Source: Lachnospiraceae bacterium NE2001 (lineage in GTDB: Bacteria > Bacillota > Clostridia > Lachnospirales > Lachnospiraceae). Taken from it: DNA of 64,000 nucleotides. Positions 10,801 through 20,063 of the stretch are shown piece after piece (within the stretch, counting starts at the first letter, position 1; every line of letters starts with the position of its first letter). Below the pieces are notes generated by a model that saw nothing but the letters and a program-made list of their open reading frames with translations, was not told the DNA's origin and ran no database searches. The DNA lies in assembly GCA_900110635.1 (NCBI GenBank), contig FOEK01000004.1, positions 62,001 to 126,000 on the forward strand, read 5' to 3'. Both the position numbers and the translations under genes were made by a program.

Positions 10801-12514
10801 CCTCCTCATCAGAGCCGTGAGCCAGCTTATACTCATGGCTTAGTTTTCCTAGATAAAGAGCCTTAGCAATAGCATTTTCATATGCTGACTTCTTGACCTC
10901 CAGATCAGCCACCTCTTTGTTAGGAAGCTTTGATATCTCCTTAAAGGTCTGCTCCATCAGTGGACGGAATATATCGATCTGGTTCTCCGCCAGAGCCTTG
11001 GCGCAGTAGTTGGTATTCTGCTTGAACACCTCCTTAAGAGATGCAACATCAGTATCAAAATCAAGAAGATCCGGGTTCGTCTCCTTGATATAGTTCAGAG
11101 TATTCTTTAATTCAAAATGCATCTGCAGAGCATTTACTCCCCAGTTGATCTTATCCTGTGGCGTCGCATCCTCTGCATGAGCCTTCGCATAAAGAGCTCT
11201 GATATTCTTGCCATATTCCTTTATATCACCTATCTCGAAGCCATAATGAGTCTTCCCGAATGTATTCTCAATAAAACTGATATTCTCTTCCTCAGCAGGA
11301 TCGATCTTAAGCTTCAGATTAGGATTTTTCTTAAAATAATATTCGTAATCATATTCATTGATGTTTTCATAATTGTTGTTATCATTATTGATATTGTTGA
11401 TATTTGCAGTATAGCTATCAACAGGTGGATCCATATCATCTATCAGATCCATATTATCCATATATTCCATATCTAAATCTACGGAATCACGCTGCTCTAG
11501 TTCTTCTTTTTTGAACTTTCCATGGATGTAGTCATCCGCCTCATTAATGTTGATTATATTATCGTCAATTATATTGGCATTGTAAATGAAGTCGCCCACC
11601 TGCACAGGCTCATTCTTCTTCTCATCATCAGGATACTTATAGAGGTCGTCAATATTACCATCCACATCCTGAATATTTTTCTTAGAAAAGAGGTCATCAC
11701 GGTTTCCAAATATGGACTTGTACTTAAGGGCATCCAGCTTCTCATCCTTATCTTCTATATCAAAATCTTCTTCCTTGAAGATGTCGAACTCATCAGAATC
11801 AAAACTAGGTGCATCATATGCATCCCAGTCATATTCATACTCTTTTTCAAACTCCAGGAAGGCTTTATCAGGATCAAGTGGTCTGATGAGATCAGGGGCT
11901 TTAAGTTCTATCTTAATAGACGTATCACCCCAACGACATTTGGATTCATTAAGTCCGGACAGGTCAGACAGAGTAACCGGAAGCTTTGCCTCGCTTCCTC
12001 CCATTTCCTTCTTCACCTTAATGTATGTAGGCTTTGTACTGATCTCGTGGAAGTTGCCAAGCCCAAACATTCCCGGATTATAAGATATCTTCTCCTTTGG
12101 CGAGGTCATGCTATAGAGGATATATGCCTTACAATATTTATCCAGGGTTTCGCGGTCCTTAAAGTCCACTCCCTGCTCCTTCAGCTTTTCCCTTACTATG
12201 CTTCTAACCGTATTCTTCTTTTTCTCTCCGTGGAAGTTGGATAAGAGATCCGTGGTACCATGCTTACGATGAAATGCATCTGGTCCGGCAAACACCTGAT
12301 CAAACACCTGCGCCGACTCCTGCAGATCACGCTCAGTAAGCACCTTCGCATTGAAGATCGGGTTGGTCTTATACCTCGCCTTATTAGTTATAACCTTAAG
12401 TCCATAGACCAAAGACTTATCAGCCTGGTTCAGCATTCTGATAGTGCCAAACAGGTCAACGTTATACTCATACTTCTCTTCTTTACTATATTCATCAAAA
12501 CTCTTTCTTGGCAT
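7829..12514 (-). CDS. Giant helical, coiled-coil protein of unknown function
   Basis: 1561 aa from the ATG at 12514, chosen because AAGGAGAAGG sits 5 bases upstream; a longer reading from 12544 lacks such a site. It begins MPRK, the second N-terminal type among the giants. Residues about 250-415 are very acidic with Asn-rich stretches, resembling the low-complexity linkers of 26161..37167; the middle (about 640-900) is Lys/Glu heptad-like and should form coiled coil; the tail is Lys-rich and ends KGIKL. No signal peptide, membrane segment or catalytic motif was recognised. It is transcribed from a TTGTTG-type promoter divergent from the giant at 12821..14770. Function unknown. Confidence 0.88.
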   Translation of the reverse strand: MPRKSFDEYSKEEKYEYNVDLFGTIRMLNQADKSLVYGLKVITNKARYKTNPIFNAKVLTERDLQESAQVFDQVFAGPDAFHRKHGTTDLLSNFHGEKKKNTVRSIVREKLKEQGVDFKDRETLDKYCKAYILYSMTSPKEKISYNPGMFGLGNFHEISTKPTYIKVKKEMGGSEAKLPVTLSDLSGLNESKCRWGDTSIKIELKAPDLIRPLDPDKAFLEFEKEYEYDWDAYDAPSFDSDEFDIFKEEDFDIEDKDEKLDALKYKSIFGNRDDLFSKKNIQDVDGNIDDLYKYPDDEKKNEPVQVGDFIYNANIIDDNIININEADDYIHGKFKKEELEQRDSVDLDMEYMDNMDLIDDMDPPVDSYTANINNINNDNNNYENINEYDYEYYFKKNPNLKLKIDPAEEENISFIENTFGKTHYGFEIGDIKEYGKNIRALYAKAHAEDATPQDKINWGVNALQMHFELKNTLNYIKETNPDLLDFDTDVASLKEVFKQNTNYCAKALAENQIDIFRPLMEQTFKEISKLPNKEVADLEVKKSAYENAIAKALYLGKLSHEYKLAHGSDEEVKAWREDILNEVLSDKFDENVENFKQSEPYQKVISKLELNRLDTDSIRKNIEDGLIELAEEKYNEAYHYFGNGVKDQNEINDVERLTGELDEIKTMGITAGASTDRAFGLSFDINMYFDTQYIKKKANLYGQQEDLVNDLVNEKRDEYELSEKINKAFSTNREKVLEKYYEEKKYLEDNKDLLLVIDRYDHYKKKVAETESAIENQYKAIGLDPKIKDEVKKASEKEMKIVELSKEDQAKLKEIEHLNVNLSLYFTGLENAEKEKEALHIDFMTEQDLKKRRKNFSSFHKEMEQKLVNLERDTIKEEHSNEEARKRALEDKQMRLPTELRNEDKEYRDALQRGDTEKVIQIRITRNRRDRMDKLENPHLYEPIICSKLSPTAGSVISRDYNNATSRMFNTYNNYKKKYKIHSDMALDQRVYKSIQQGQAIEADYHKNNTVRPVRPEFKINTFDTEVRPEISLDNVVPEYRIDGYREPWPVPQPNVENNPVPYVEQAFNLMKQFSSKWYGTAEYARIRTNLNTIKETLQGENANVEAVTSLMRKTLIQMDNYLDRKLDERDQRAIEHKNEKDNSRNRRLAVEGARGLLESGLHSLEINNNLFEKDHTIDEVKSEIAVAKELKMNAPEFDTVTQQLNDGNTQGVIDTLMDYIKRNYGQYRNPETGKYSFKRFDDENKKRIPASKEERIFKTLLKCTEKLQNSELNRIHEEEPEKLPEYRSKLVHMQTNDALNGKGVRETFGLNIVYPGDDRRIKSADSITSYAEEYNIRFKTLLNKKKFGNIDMKLYNPNTYESRAVLSEYQNKSMVESVFSNLYLKDLANKEPAGAPFNMLQVEEKRVKFISFVRNTSVYKTLCDLNSRYMDLSGVEGAENVRNQANILTTTIDTPEKYNSSLVANAFVECLSKDILSAEKFLTKPEYNNKDMKAKLEQIDNTIRLANACGLGNVIERANTSLNAHQIHGNNLQETLKKLKDQIRVKNNIKKAEPTKGIKL

Positions 12515-12558
12515 AATCCTTCTCCTTACAGCATAGTGTTTCATTTTATCTGTCTTTG

Positions 12559-12593
12559 ATTATAGCGAACAAACCGCAACAAATGAGCAACAC
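12559..12593 (-). promoter_or_regulatory. Promoter with paired TTGTTG-like repeats, for 7829..12514
   Basis: Minus strand: GTGTTG, 5 bp, TTGTTG (12582-12577), 12 bp, TATAAT (12564-12559). The ~20 bp beyond the distal repeat (12594-12607) matches the same position before the gene at 37573..45792. Confidence 0.8.
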
Positions 12594-12594
12594 T

Positions 12595-12740
12595 CAGCCA
12601 TCGATTGCGAAGCAAAATCAAGACTTCCGAAGGAAGGCTTGCATATCAGCGAAGCTGATATGGCACAAAGGAGCGAAGCGACCAGCAAGCCGCAGTGCCA
12701 CGCAGGCACATGCGTGCCTGTGTGGGCAGGCGGCGTTAAG
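12595..12740. repeat. GC-rich cluster of short palindromes between divergent promoters
   Basis: About 145 bp far richer in G+C than the flanks. It holds consecutive hairpins: CTTCC-gaa-GGAAG (near 12624-12636), CATATCAGC-gaa-GCTGATATG (12642-12662), GGAGCGAAGCGACC, and a larger stem around 12697-12727 (GCCACGCAGGCAC/GTGCCTGTGTGGGC). Several share a GAA loop. It lies upstream of both promoters, so neither would transcribe it; an extragenic palindromic repeat is likely. Confidence 0.6.
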
Positions 12741-12754
12741 CTAGAAGGGCACTT

Positions 12755-12778
12755 TTGTTGCTCTTTCTATGTTATAAT
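12755..12778 (+). promoter_or_regulatory. Promoter with proximal TTGTTG box, for 12821..14770
   Basis: TTGTTG (12755-12760), 12 bp, TATAAT (12773-12778). The distal repeat 11 bp upstream is not recognisable here, unlike in the other nine. Confidence 0.7.
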
Positions 12779-12820
12779 CATTTTATATTGAGTACAGTTA
12801 GTATTTTGGGAGGTACCATT

Positions 12821-14770
12821 ATGAAAGAATTAGATGAGGACGATATCAAATTAGACGAAAAAGAATCCGATAAGAAAAAAAACGATAAAAAAGACGCCGA
12901 GAAACAAACGAAGCCTATCAACATCACCCTCTGCTCCGTATTTGCTAAAGAAGCCGAGAATATAGCAGATGTATTTCCAGAGTTTTCTGAAGAATTATTT
13001 AATATAGGGAATGCATTTAAAGATACCTCTTTTTCTTTTATGGATAAGAATAATGATTTCTTATGTCCTATTACCAAGGAAGCATTACCAGGACAGAAAT
13101 ATCTGGGTTATCAGATGGGCGAAGATGCCGAGACAGCCGCATCATATAAGAAAAATCTTGATGACTACGGCAAGCTTCTTGATAAGATGATGGTTCGCTA
13201 CAAGAAGAAAGGCACTGAAGATCAGAAGATCATGCTCCAGGTATTAAAGAATAACGTGGATCTGGTTAAGTCCGACAGCTTTATGGAGGATGTTTCTGGT
13301 TTTAGCGAATACTATAATTCATTTGTCAACTTTGCATCAGATCTTCCAAGTATTCTATATAAGAAAAAAGAATATAAGAACGAAGATAATACGCGAAAGA
13401 GCTTAAACGACGTAAATCAAGATCATTATAAACAGGACCCGGTAAAGTTCGAGAAGATTATGGACAAGTTTAAACTGCTTGACCATTATACCGACATTCA
13501 GAAGTTCTATATAACCGAATATCTTCCTAATAAAAAGGCCAGAGAAGAAGGGCCTATTATTAACGATGCCGGAAAATACAATAAAAAATACAGAGATCTT
13601 CTATCCCGTCAGAAGAAGATGCTTACACAGAAGCTTAGATTCAAATCAACCAACCGGGATATGGTTGATAATCGACGCATAGAACAGGATCCGGAATATT
13701 TTGTCAATCTGTCTGATAAGAAGAACTTCACCAATGAGAGACTAAAGACTATCGACTTTGAACTGAAGGCAATGGACAGAGGCTGGCCTGCTGTGGATAT
13801 GCAGTTCCTTCGTGAAGTAGATAAGATGAAGAACTATATGGAAGTCACCGTAGCAGATACTGATAACATCAACCAGAGAAAGGAATGTCAGAAGGTTCTG
13901 GATGCAATGAAGGAGCCTTACAACAGGATAGCTAATTCATACGTCACCTCCAACGAACAGCGTCTCAGCCTCATAGAAGACATGGAGCCTGCCATTAAGG
14001 AATACGCCCGTATAATTAAAGAATATAATCAGGCAAACTATAATCCTCAGGAGGTCAAGTTCGCTGATGCTCCAATCATAAAGACTTATCAGGATGCATA
14101 CACCAACAACGTCTCTATGATCGAGATTGGTGTGAATCCATTGAAGATAACGACCGTTGATAAAGAAAATGGGCGGGGCGAGCTGAACGGTTTCACTATA
14201 GAATCTGTTGAGAATAATATAAATATAATGCTGGAGGATCTTAAGAAGGTTGATCCAAAGACTGTCTCCTCTTCTAACCAGTTTATCGAAATGAAACGAA
14301 GTCTTAAGGGACTGGCCGATTATGTCAAAGAGCTGAAGCAAAATTATCCAAATGACGAAGCACAGGGAAAAGACGCCTATATGGAGTTCATGTCCAAATT
14401 TAAGGAACGAGCCAATCAGACCAAGGACCTGGTAGAGACCTACCTGAACTACAAAAATGAGCAACTGCAGAAAGGAGGCAGACGTAATTCCTGGATGAAA
14501 CAGTTCAGGGAACAGCCTCGAATCGATATGGCAATCAATACATTTGATAAGCTGGGCTATATGACCGAGCGAATCGACTACCTCATTGAAAAGCAGGTAG
14601 GCTTCGGTGCCGAGCAGTCACAGAAGAACTTTTATGAGCGAATGAGCGAACGAATAAACCAGCGGAACACCTACCGAGGCATGATGACCTCCAAGCAGCG
14701 TGTTAAGAAAACCGAAGACAAAAAGAACGAGATCAAGGCTAAAAAACAGCCATCAAAACCAACCCTATAA
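12821..14770 (+). CDS. Helical protein, GWPxxD family, short paralogue
   Basis: 649 aa from the ATG at 12821, with TGGGAGG 6 bases upstream; an in-frame extension to 12755 would run through the promoter. It begins MKELDEDD and has a Lys/Asp-rich first 50 residues. From about residue 60 it follows the N-terminal half of 1..5185: FPEF(S/T), an LLDxxxxxQxF block, RGWPAVD at 320-326, and VTSNEQR about 70 residues on. It lacks the later modules of the larger protein, so it is the minimal member. The C-terminus is basic and ends SKPTL. It is the only giant-family gene on the + strand. Function unknown. Confidence 0.88.
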   Translation: MKELDEDDIKLDEKESDKKKNDKKDAEKQTKPINITLCSVFAKEAENIADVFPEFSEELFNIGNAFKDTSFSFMDKNNDFLCPITKEALPGQKYLGYQMGEDAETAASYKKNLDDYGKLLDKMMVRYKKKGTEDQKIMLQVLKNNVDLVKSDSFMEDVSGFSEYYNSFVNFASDLPSILYKKKEYKNEDNTRKSLNDVNQDHYKQDPVKFEKIMDKFKLLDHYTDIQKFYITEYLPNKKAREEGPIINDAGKYNKKYRDLLSRQKKMLTQKLRFKSTNRDMVDNRRIEQDPEYFVNLSDKKNFTNERLKTIDFELKAMDRGWPAVDMQFLREVDKMKNYMEVTVADTDNINQRKECQKVLDAMKEPYNRIANSYVTSNEQRLSLIEDMEPAIKEYARIIKEYNQANYNPQEVKFADAPIIKTYQDAYTNNVSMIEIGVNPLKITTVDKENGRGELNGFTIESVENNINIMLEDLKKVDPKTVSSSNQFIEMKRSLKGLADYVKELKQNYPNDEAQGKDAYMEFMSKFKERANQTKDLVETYLNYKNEQLQKGGRRNSWMKQFREQPRIDMAINTFDKLGYMTERIDYLIEKQVGFGAEQSQKNFYERMSERINQRNTYRGMMTSKQRVKKTEDKKNEIKAKKQPSKPTL

Positions 14771-14787
14771 CCATAAAATGCAAAATA

Positions 14788-14830
14788 TAAAATGTGACAG
14801 TGTGAACGATTCACACTGCCACATTTTTTT
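14788..14830. terminator. Bidirectional GTGACA-type terminator between convergent genes
   Basis: AATGTGACAGTGTGAA pairs with TTCACACTGCCACATT around a 3-base loop, with A-run to the left and T-run to the right. It serves the + strand gene ending at 14770 and overlaps the stop codon of the minus gene 14829..19928. Confidence 0.85.
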
Positions 14831-17800
14831 AGTGTTTGATCTTTATTTCAGTTTTCTTGGTGGTCTCCACTTTTTTAGCCGTACCAGCTTGTGGGTTGCT
14901 TTCTACTTTTTTGGTAGTCTCCACTTTTTTGTTTGTCCCCAGGTCCTTTTGCTTCTGGGACTCCAGGTATTTGGCATTATTTGCTGTCACCAGAACAATC
15001 AGCCTCTGGTCGTCCTTTGCCAGTTCAGCCACTTCCCTCGGTTTCATCAGCTTGCCAGGATTTGTCTCTGACTTTATTACTTCTCTAAAAGCCGGATTCT
15101 TTATCTGTGACTTGGCATACTGTTCCAGGGATACTGCCTTGCCTGTCTTTCTGTCAATTGGAAGGCTGCCACCACTGAGGCGGTAAACCTGTCCAAAGAG
15201 GGCGTAGGCACTGTCCTTTAAGAATTCATTTCGGTCAGTATATTTGTAGCTTCCAAGACGTCTTAAGGCCTCCCTGGATTCTTCAAGGAATCTGCCATTT
15301 TCCGCAGCCGTCTTCAGTTCTTCCTTGCTTGGGAAGTTCTCAGCTGTCACCTTGTTTTCAGCAACATCAATATTTAACTTGATTCCATCAAGAGTCTTAC
15401 CATTTAATATCTCTTCGGTAAGATTCCTTGCCATCTTTGGATCATCATTCAAGTATTTCAGCTTTGATCCAAGGGAATCCACCAGAAGACCCGACTCAAG
15501 CATCATATATTCAGACTTTTCTTTAAATGTAAACCAGTCCTTGAAGTCCTTATCCGGATGCTCCTTCTGTGCCTTGGCAAGATCCTTCAGCACAGTGTTT
15601 ATAACAATGGTATGTCCGATCAGCTCAGCCGCGTGCTTACCTAGATTATCCTTCTCGGTTGAAAGCTTAATTGCCGCGTTCTGCTGATTTTCCAGTTCCT
15701 CACCTAATGCATGAAGTGGTGACCAGAGCACCTCAACATCATCCCATTTCTTTATAGATGGATCATCCTTCTGAAGCAGTGGCAAGAGGTCATCCTTACA
15801 GTGTTTCATCTCCTGCTCTGCATCTGCCGTATAATAATTCAGCTTCTGAAGCATACAGAAATCCTTGCTCTGCATAACTGTAGGGCTGGTAAAATCTATC
15901 TTTCTCGCCAGATCATTCATCAGCTTATTCATAGCATTTCGACCTTCGTGAAATACTGAAGCCAGGAACTTATTATCCTCTGGTGACTGATTCTTCATGG
16001 CTGTAGCAATCTTATCAAACATTTCAGCCTTTTCAGCCTGACGTTTGGATGGATCAACAATCTCCTCTACAGTATATTTTCCAGAGGCTGCCATAGCCAG
16101 TACCGTAGTGGATATACCAGCCCATCTGCCAAGAGAATAGCCTTCTTTTCCACCTGGGATACGACGATTTGCCACAGACTCATACTTATTTCCGTAGTAC
16201 GGACTCTTTCCGTTAACAATAGCCTCTAAGGATTCCGCTGTCTTTGTCTTCTCTCCATAGAATTCCTCGGCCTTCATCTTCTTCATATTTTCGATGGCCT
16301 TATCGATGGTTGGAAGGGTAGCGCGGATTGCACGTCTTACCTCCTTCACGCAAGCCACACGATTCTCGGCGTAGGTCGAATTGATATCTGTCTTATTCAG
16401 AAGATACTTCTCACCCAGGCTGTCAACCTCACGAGCCATAGCCTCGTATTTGCGGACATCCTCCTCACCAATACCAGTCTTGCTCTTAGCCAGCTCAGCC
16501 ATATATACAGACAGCTCCTCCAGCTTATCCATCATATTCCTATAATTATGATTCTTAGAGCCGCCCCAGGTATTGTTATCCTTCATCTTTTTGCGAAGAG
16601 CCTTAAGCAGTCTGGAGTTCTTCTTTATCTCATCCTGATTCAGTGATTTTATTCCGTTATACTTTGTCTCATCTACAAGAGCCCCGTCAAATGATACTTC
16701 TATCACATCATCTCGAACAGACTTCATGCCTGCTTCAAACTGATCCTTATACTTTGCATTTAACTTAGCAGACTCTCCCATAAATGAGACATCTGAGATC
16801 TGCTCGATACCCTTTCTGGAGGCGAAGTCCATTGCCTTGATTCCATCTATCAGCTCTGCCTTCGTTGAAGCCTTCAGTATGTTCTTGTAGAAGGTAGATT
16901 TCTTTATATCCTCCATATAAAGAGCCTTCAGCTGCTCTCTGCCATTCGGCTGGGACATAATAACCTCCATATCGGATATGGCATATTTACGCTGAACATC
17001 TATGGCCTTTATTGAAGCCGCGTAGAGCTCGTTGCCTCTCTCGAGTCCTGTCTCCTCCCATTCAGGCATTAACTCATCGATACCTATATTTCTAAAAGCC
17101 TTCTCCTGATTTTTAGTTGCGTTCTCTGCTCTTCTATCCTCTTCAACTCGAGACCTGCTTGCCATAAATGTATCTAGGATCATTTCGGATACCAGAGCTT
17201 CCTTCTCCGCCTTGCTCATGCCAGCAAAATTGCTTATCAGGTTGTTCTTTGCAGCCTCAGCCCTCTTCTGAGCATCCATTTCCTTGGAATAGGCTGCAAG
17301 TCTTACAGTCTCAATCTCAGTAGCGCTTTTCTCCTGAGGCTTTATGGCAAACTGGCCATTTACCACAACTTCCTGGCAGAACTTAAAGGCCATTTTTTCT
17401 TTATCAACAAAGGTATCACTTCCACCATTAGATACGGACATTCCACTGACATTTGCCGCAGCATAATCGGCAAAGTTCTGAAGATATGCCATTAATGGTC
17501 TCTTTTTTCCATTCTTATAGGCCTCAATTGCCTGCTGAGCCTTCTGTTTTCCACGATACATTGCATGTACATATTCGTCATCAACAGGCGCCCCATTTAA
17601 TACATCACTAACAAGCCTTCTCTGATTCATCTTGGCGCGGGCCTCGTCATTTACTGCTTCACCACCAGCCTTCTTCATCAGATCAGGATCCATAATGGCA
17701 CCAATAATAACTGCGGTAACCAGTTCCTCTGATAGTCCCTCTGGAACCTCCACCTGGACATTATTATAGTCTTCAATTGTAAATACTATATCGTTCTCTG

Positions 17801-19928
17801 GAAGCTTGCCCTTAGGTCCGAGAATATCAATGATCGGCTTAAAGCCAATACTATAATCATCAACAACCTTCTTCCTGTATGTCTCATATTTCTGTCTATC
17901 TCTTTCGACCAGTTTCCTACGTTCTTCAAGCCGAACCTGTTTTTCAGCCTCTTCTCTTATTTCCAGAAGCTTCTTTGTGTCCTTCAGCTTGGAGAGTTCT
18001 ATATCACCGCCATCTGCCAGCATTCTCTTAAAGAATTCAGATTCTCTGATCCTAGACTTTACTGCATTAACCTCAGCCTCCCTCATCTCAGGATGAAGAT
18101 CACCCTCAGCTATTTTCTTTGCGCGATACTCCTCGGCAGCAAGAATACCAGCCAGAGAATCCTCTCTGACCTTTCTTCCTACGTTATTATCCTCCTGATC
18201 CATAGCATTCCAGCGCATCTTCTGGTATTCTTCATGCTCAACATCACTTGGATATATATCCTTGTTACCCATTGCAAGTTCAAAATCTATCTTAAAATTA
18301 AAGAAGTCATCTATCGCCCTGATGGTCTCAACAAGACCTGGACGATACGGAATCAGCGTAACCTCTTCAATCTGCTTATACATAGTAGTTTGGCCCACGT
18401 TCTTAGTTAAGAAGGCTGGCAGGGTCTTAAAGGTCTTGATTGCCTCTGGAAGCGCCGCTATATTTGCTTCGTCCTCAGGCTCATTCTGATAATCGGATAT
18501 TTTAGCTAAAGCGTCGGTCATCATCCTAAGCTCATCAATCCAGGCGCCCTTTAGCTGGTCCCTACCAGCTGTTATAAGAACCCCGGCAAAATGTTCATGA
18601 AGTTCTTTTACATTCTTTACAGCATCCTGATTAAGAAGTCTTTCATTCTCAAGATTCGGATCCTTCAAATAGTAAATACGCTTCGGATAATAGTCATCTC
18701 TTTCAGCATATACATATCCACCCTCAGGGCCAAAGCTGGTTACCTTCTTGCCACCAAGCCTCTCTGACAGCTCCTTCATATCAAGAATCTGCTGCTCGTT
18801 GATACCCTTGCCCTTGATCATGCCACTTCCGCCATTTCCAAACGCACTGCTGTTAGGGTGTGTCATAGGCACGTCAACCTTAACCTTGCCAGTCTCATCA
18901 ACCTTGACAAGGTTATCCTCTTTTTCGTGAAGAACAGGCTTTTCCTCTTCTCTCTTCTCGTACTCCGGAACCTTCAGGTCGTGGAGCCAGGATATATTAA
19001 AACCGGTAGGATTGTACATCCTGCCATCCTTGTAATGAACATTCATTCCCAGATTCACCAGATTCTTCAGTGAAATGGTTTTTGTACGATCCTTAGCCAG
19101 TGCCTGCTGGGAATCCTCGTAACGAATGGTCTGGCCATCCTCACTGATTCCTGTAATAGTAACATAATGGCCATTCCATGTGATAGAAAGCGGAGAATGA
19201 TCTACGTTGATTGCGTGCTTGATAGTTTCCTCCAGCTTCTCAGTTACCTTCTCGGTATGATAATCCTTTATTATTTTCATTTCCTTTGCAGTCGGAACCC
19301 TGTCATCCACAGAAACACTTGTAGGAGAAAACGGAGACAAGGATATCTGTGTCATAGAAGTATTTGGAAGAAGATCTGCCACTATATCCGCATTGTCGAA
19401 AACACTGTTACCCTTGTCAGTGTTCATTCGATAGGATGTGCCTGCCTTCTTATATGCCTGATCAGCCTTATCCTTAGGTGAAGCGTCATCCTTAGAATAG
19501 TCCGGTCTCCACGCACGTATTTTTTCCTGTGAGATGTTAACGCCACGGCTCTTCATCAGTATAGAATAGGAATAAGACCAGCAGCCGTTGCCGCAGGTCT
19601 GAATACCGTCGCCCTTCAGATTAGAGAAGCCGATAAAGCCATCCTTGTTGTCCACCTCTGGAACTGGGGCAGTCTTGCCCTCCAATATGTCGCTAACAGC
19701 CTTGTTATGAAGGCGCTCAAACTCCTCGGCCGAGACGATACGAGCCTCCATGTACTCCTTCTCGTCCTTTGTCATCTTCCTGCGATTTTTCTTATAGAAA
19801 GACTTAAGCTGCTTCAGATTTCCGGTGCTGATTATCTCCTCCGTAAGGCCAGTGAGAATAGGCTTTGGCGGATTTCCAGAATCATATGGTATAAATGGTT
19901 TTCTATATTCCTTATCTTTAGGTGGCAT
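14829..19928 (-). CDS. Giant protein with N-terminal papain/C39-like cysteine peptidase domain
   Basis: 1699 aa, ATG at 19928 after AGAGGAGGAATCG. Residues about 90-310 look like a papain-fold cysteine peptidase: NGCWSYS with Cys116 at the start of a helix, NGHYVTITGI with His254 on a strand, and Asp272 in YEDS, the usual C-H-D order and spacing. The rest is helical; residues about 725-870 match the shared module of 1..5185 and 48040..51453 (acidic-Leu start, later a YxxG-PL stretch). The last 45 residues are Lys/Thr-rich repeats ending KIKH. No signal peptide. Domain assignment rests on motif and spacing only; substrate unknown, but self-processing or effector proteolysis are possibilities. 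A paralogous domain is in 26161..37167. Confidence 0.88.
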   Translation of the reverse strand: MPPKDKEYRKPFIPYDSGNPPKPILTGLTEEIISTGNLKQLKSFYKKNRRKMTKDEKEYMEARIVSAEEFERLHNKAVSDILEGKTAPVPEVDNKDGFIGFSNLKGDGIQTCGNGCWSYSYSILMKSRGVNISQEKIRAWRPDYSKDDASPKDKADQAYKKAGTSYRMNTDKGNSVFDNADIVADLLPNTSMTQISLSPFSPTSVSVDDRVPTAKEMKIIKDYHTEKVTEKLEETIKHAINVDHSPLSITWNGHYVTITGISEDGQTIRYEDSQQALAKDRTKTISLKNLVNLGMNVHYKDGRMYNPTGFNISWLHDLKVPEYEKREEEKPVLHEKEDNLVKVDETGKVKVDVPMTHPNSSAFGNGGSGMIKGKGINEQQILDMKELSERLGGKKVTSFGPEGGYVYAERDDYYPKRIYYLKDPNLENERLLNQDAVKNVKELHEHFAGVLITAGRDQLKGAWIDELRMMTDALAKISDYQNEPEDEANIAALPEAIKTFKTLPAFLTKNVGQTTMYKQIEEVTLIPYRPGLVETIRAIDDFFNFKIDFELAMGNKDIYPSDVEHEEYQKMRWNAMDQEDNNVGRKVREDSLAGILAAEEYRAKKIAEGDLHPEMREAEVNAVKSRIRESEFFKRMLADGGDIELSKLKDTKKLLEIREEAEKQVRLEERRKLVERDRQKYETYRKKVVDDYSIGFKPIIDILGPKGKLPENDIVFTIEDYNNVQVEVPEGLSEELVTAVIIGAIMDPDLMKKAGGEAVNDEARAKMNQRRLVSDVLNGAPVDDEYVHAMYRGKQKAQQAIEAYKNGKKRPLMAYLQNFADYAAANVSGMSVSNGGSDTFVDKEKMAFKFCQEVVVNGQFAIKPQEKSATEIETVRLAAYSKEMDAQKRAEAAKNNLISNFAGMSKAEKEALVSEMILDTFMASRSRVEEDRRAENATKNQEKAFRNIGIDELMPEWEETGLERGNELYAASIKAIDVQRKYAISDMEVIMSQPNGREQLKALYMEDIKKSTFYKNILKASTKAELIDGIKAMDFASRKGIEQISDVSFMGESAKLNAKYKDQFEAGMKSVRDDVIEVSFDGALVDETKYNGIKSLNQDEIKKNSRLLKALRKKMKDNNTWGGSKNHNYRNMMDKLEELSVYMAELAKSKTGIGEEDVRKYEAMAREVDSLGEKYLLNKTDINSTYAENRVACVKEVRRAIRATLPTIDKAIENMKKMKAEEFYGEKTKTAESLEAIVNGKSPYYGNKYESVANRRIPGGKEGYSLGRWAGISTTVLAMAASGKYTVEEIVDPSKRQAEKAEMFDKIATAMKNQSPEDNKFLASVFHEGRNAMNKLMNDLARKIDFTSPTVMQSKDFCMLQKLNYYTADAEQEMKHCKDDLLPLLQKDDPSIKKWDDVEVLWSPLHALGEELENQQNAAIKLSTEKDNLGKHAAELIGHTIVINTVLKDLAKAQKEHPDKDFKDWFTFKEKSEYMMLESGLLVDSLGSKLKYLNDDPKMARNLTEEILNGKTLDGIKLNIDVAENKVTAENFPSKEELKTAAENGRFLEESREALRRLGSYKYTDRNEFLKDSAYALFGQVYRLSGGSLPIDRKTGKAVSLEQYAKSQIKNPAFREVIKSETNPGKLMKPREVAELAKDDQRLIVLVTANNAKYLESQKQKDLGTNKKVETTKKVESNPQAGTAKKVETTKKTEIKIKH

Positions 19929-19958
19929 AACGATTCCTCCTCTATAAAAAGCATAACA

Positions 19959-19991
19959 AAAGGTAGCTGTCCTTTTTCAACAGCTACCTTT
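19959..19991 (-). terminator. 12-bp perfect stem abutting the -10 box of 14829..19928
   Basis: AAAGGTAGCTGT and its exact complement around a 9-base loop, followed on the minus strand by TGTTATGCTTTTT. The predicted start site lies inside the 5' arm, so the full stem forms only in transcripts coming from upstream (20064..21341). It is best read as their terminator. Confidence 0.6.
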
Positions 19992-20026
19992 AGAATACAA
20001 CAGAAATAGCAACAAATGCGCAACAC
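19992..20026 (-). promoter_or_regulatory. Promoter with paired TTGTTG-like repeats, for 14829..19928
   Basis: Minus strand: GTGTTG (20026-20021), 5 bp, TTGTTG (20015-20010), 12 bp, TATTCT (19997-19992). Confidence 0.75.
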
Positions 20027-20063
20027 GATTTTGTTACAGTTTTGTTATATGTTTTCTTTTTTG

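Noticed and set aside
11117-12244. + strand frames of up to 240 codons
   Set aside because: Antisense shadows of the acidic region of 7829..12514, Ile-rich and without start signals.
12642-12728. GC-rich hairpins as a small RNA gene
   Set aside because: Possible structure, but no promoter or terminator of its own; treated as extragenic repeat.
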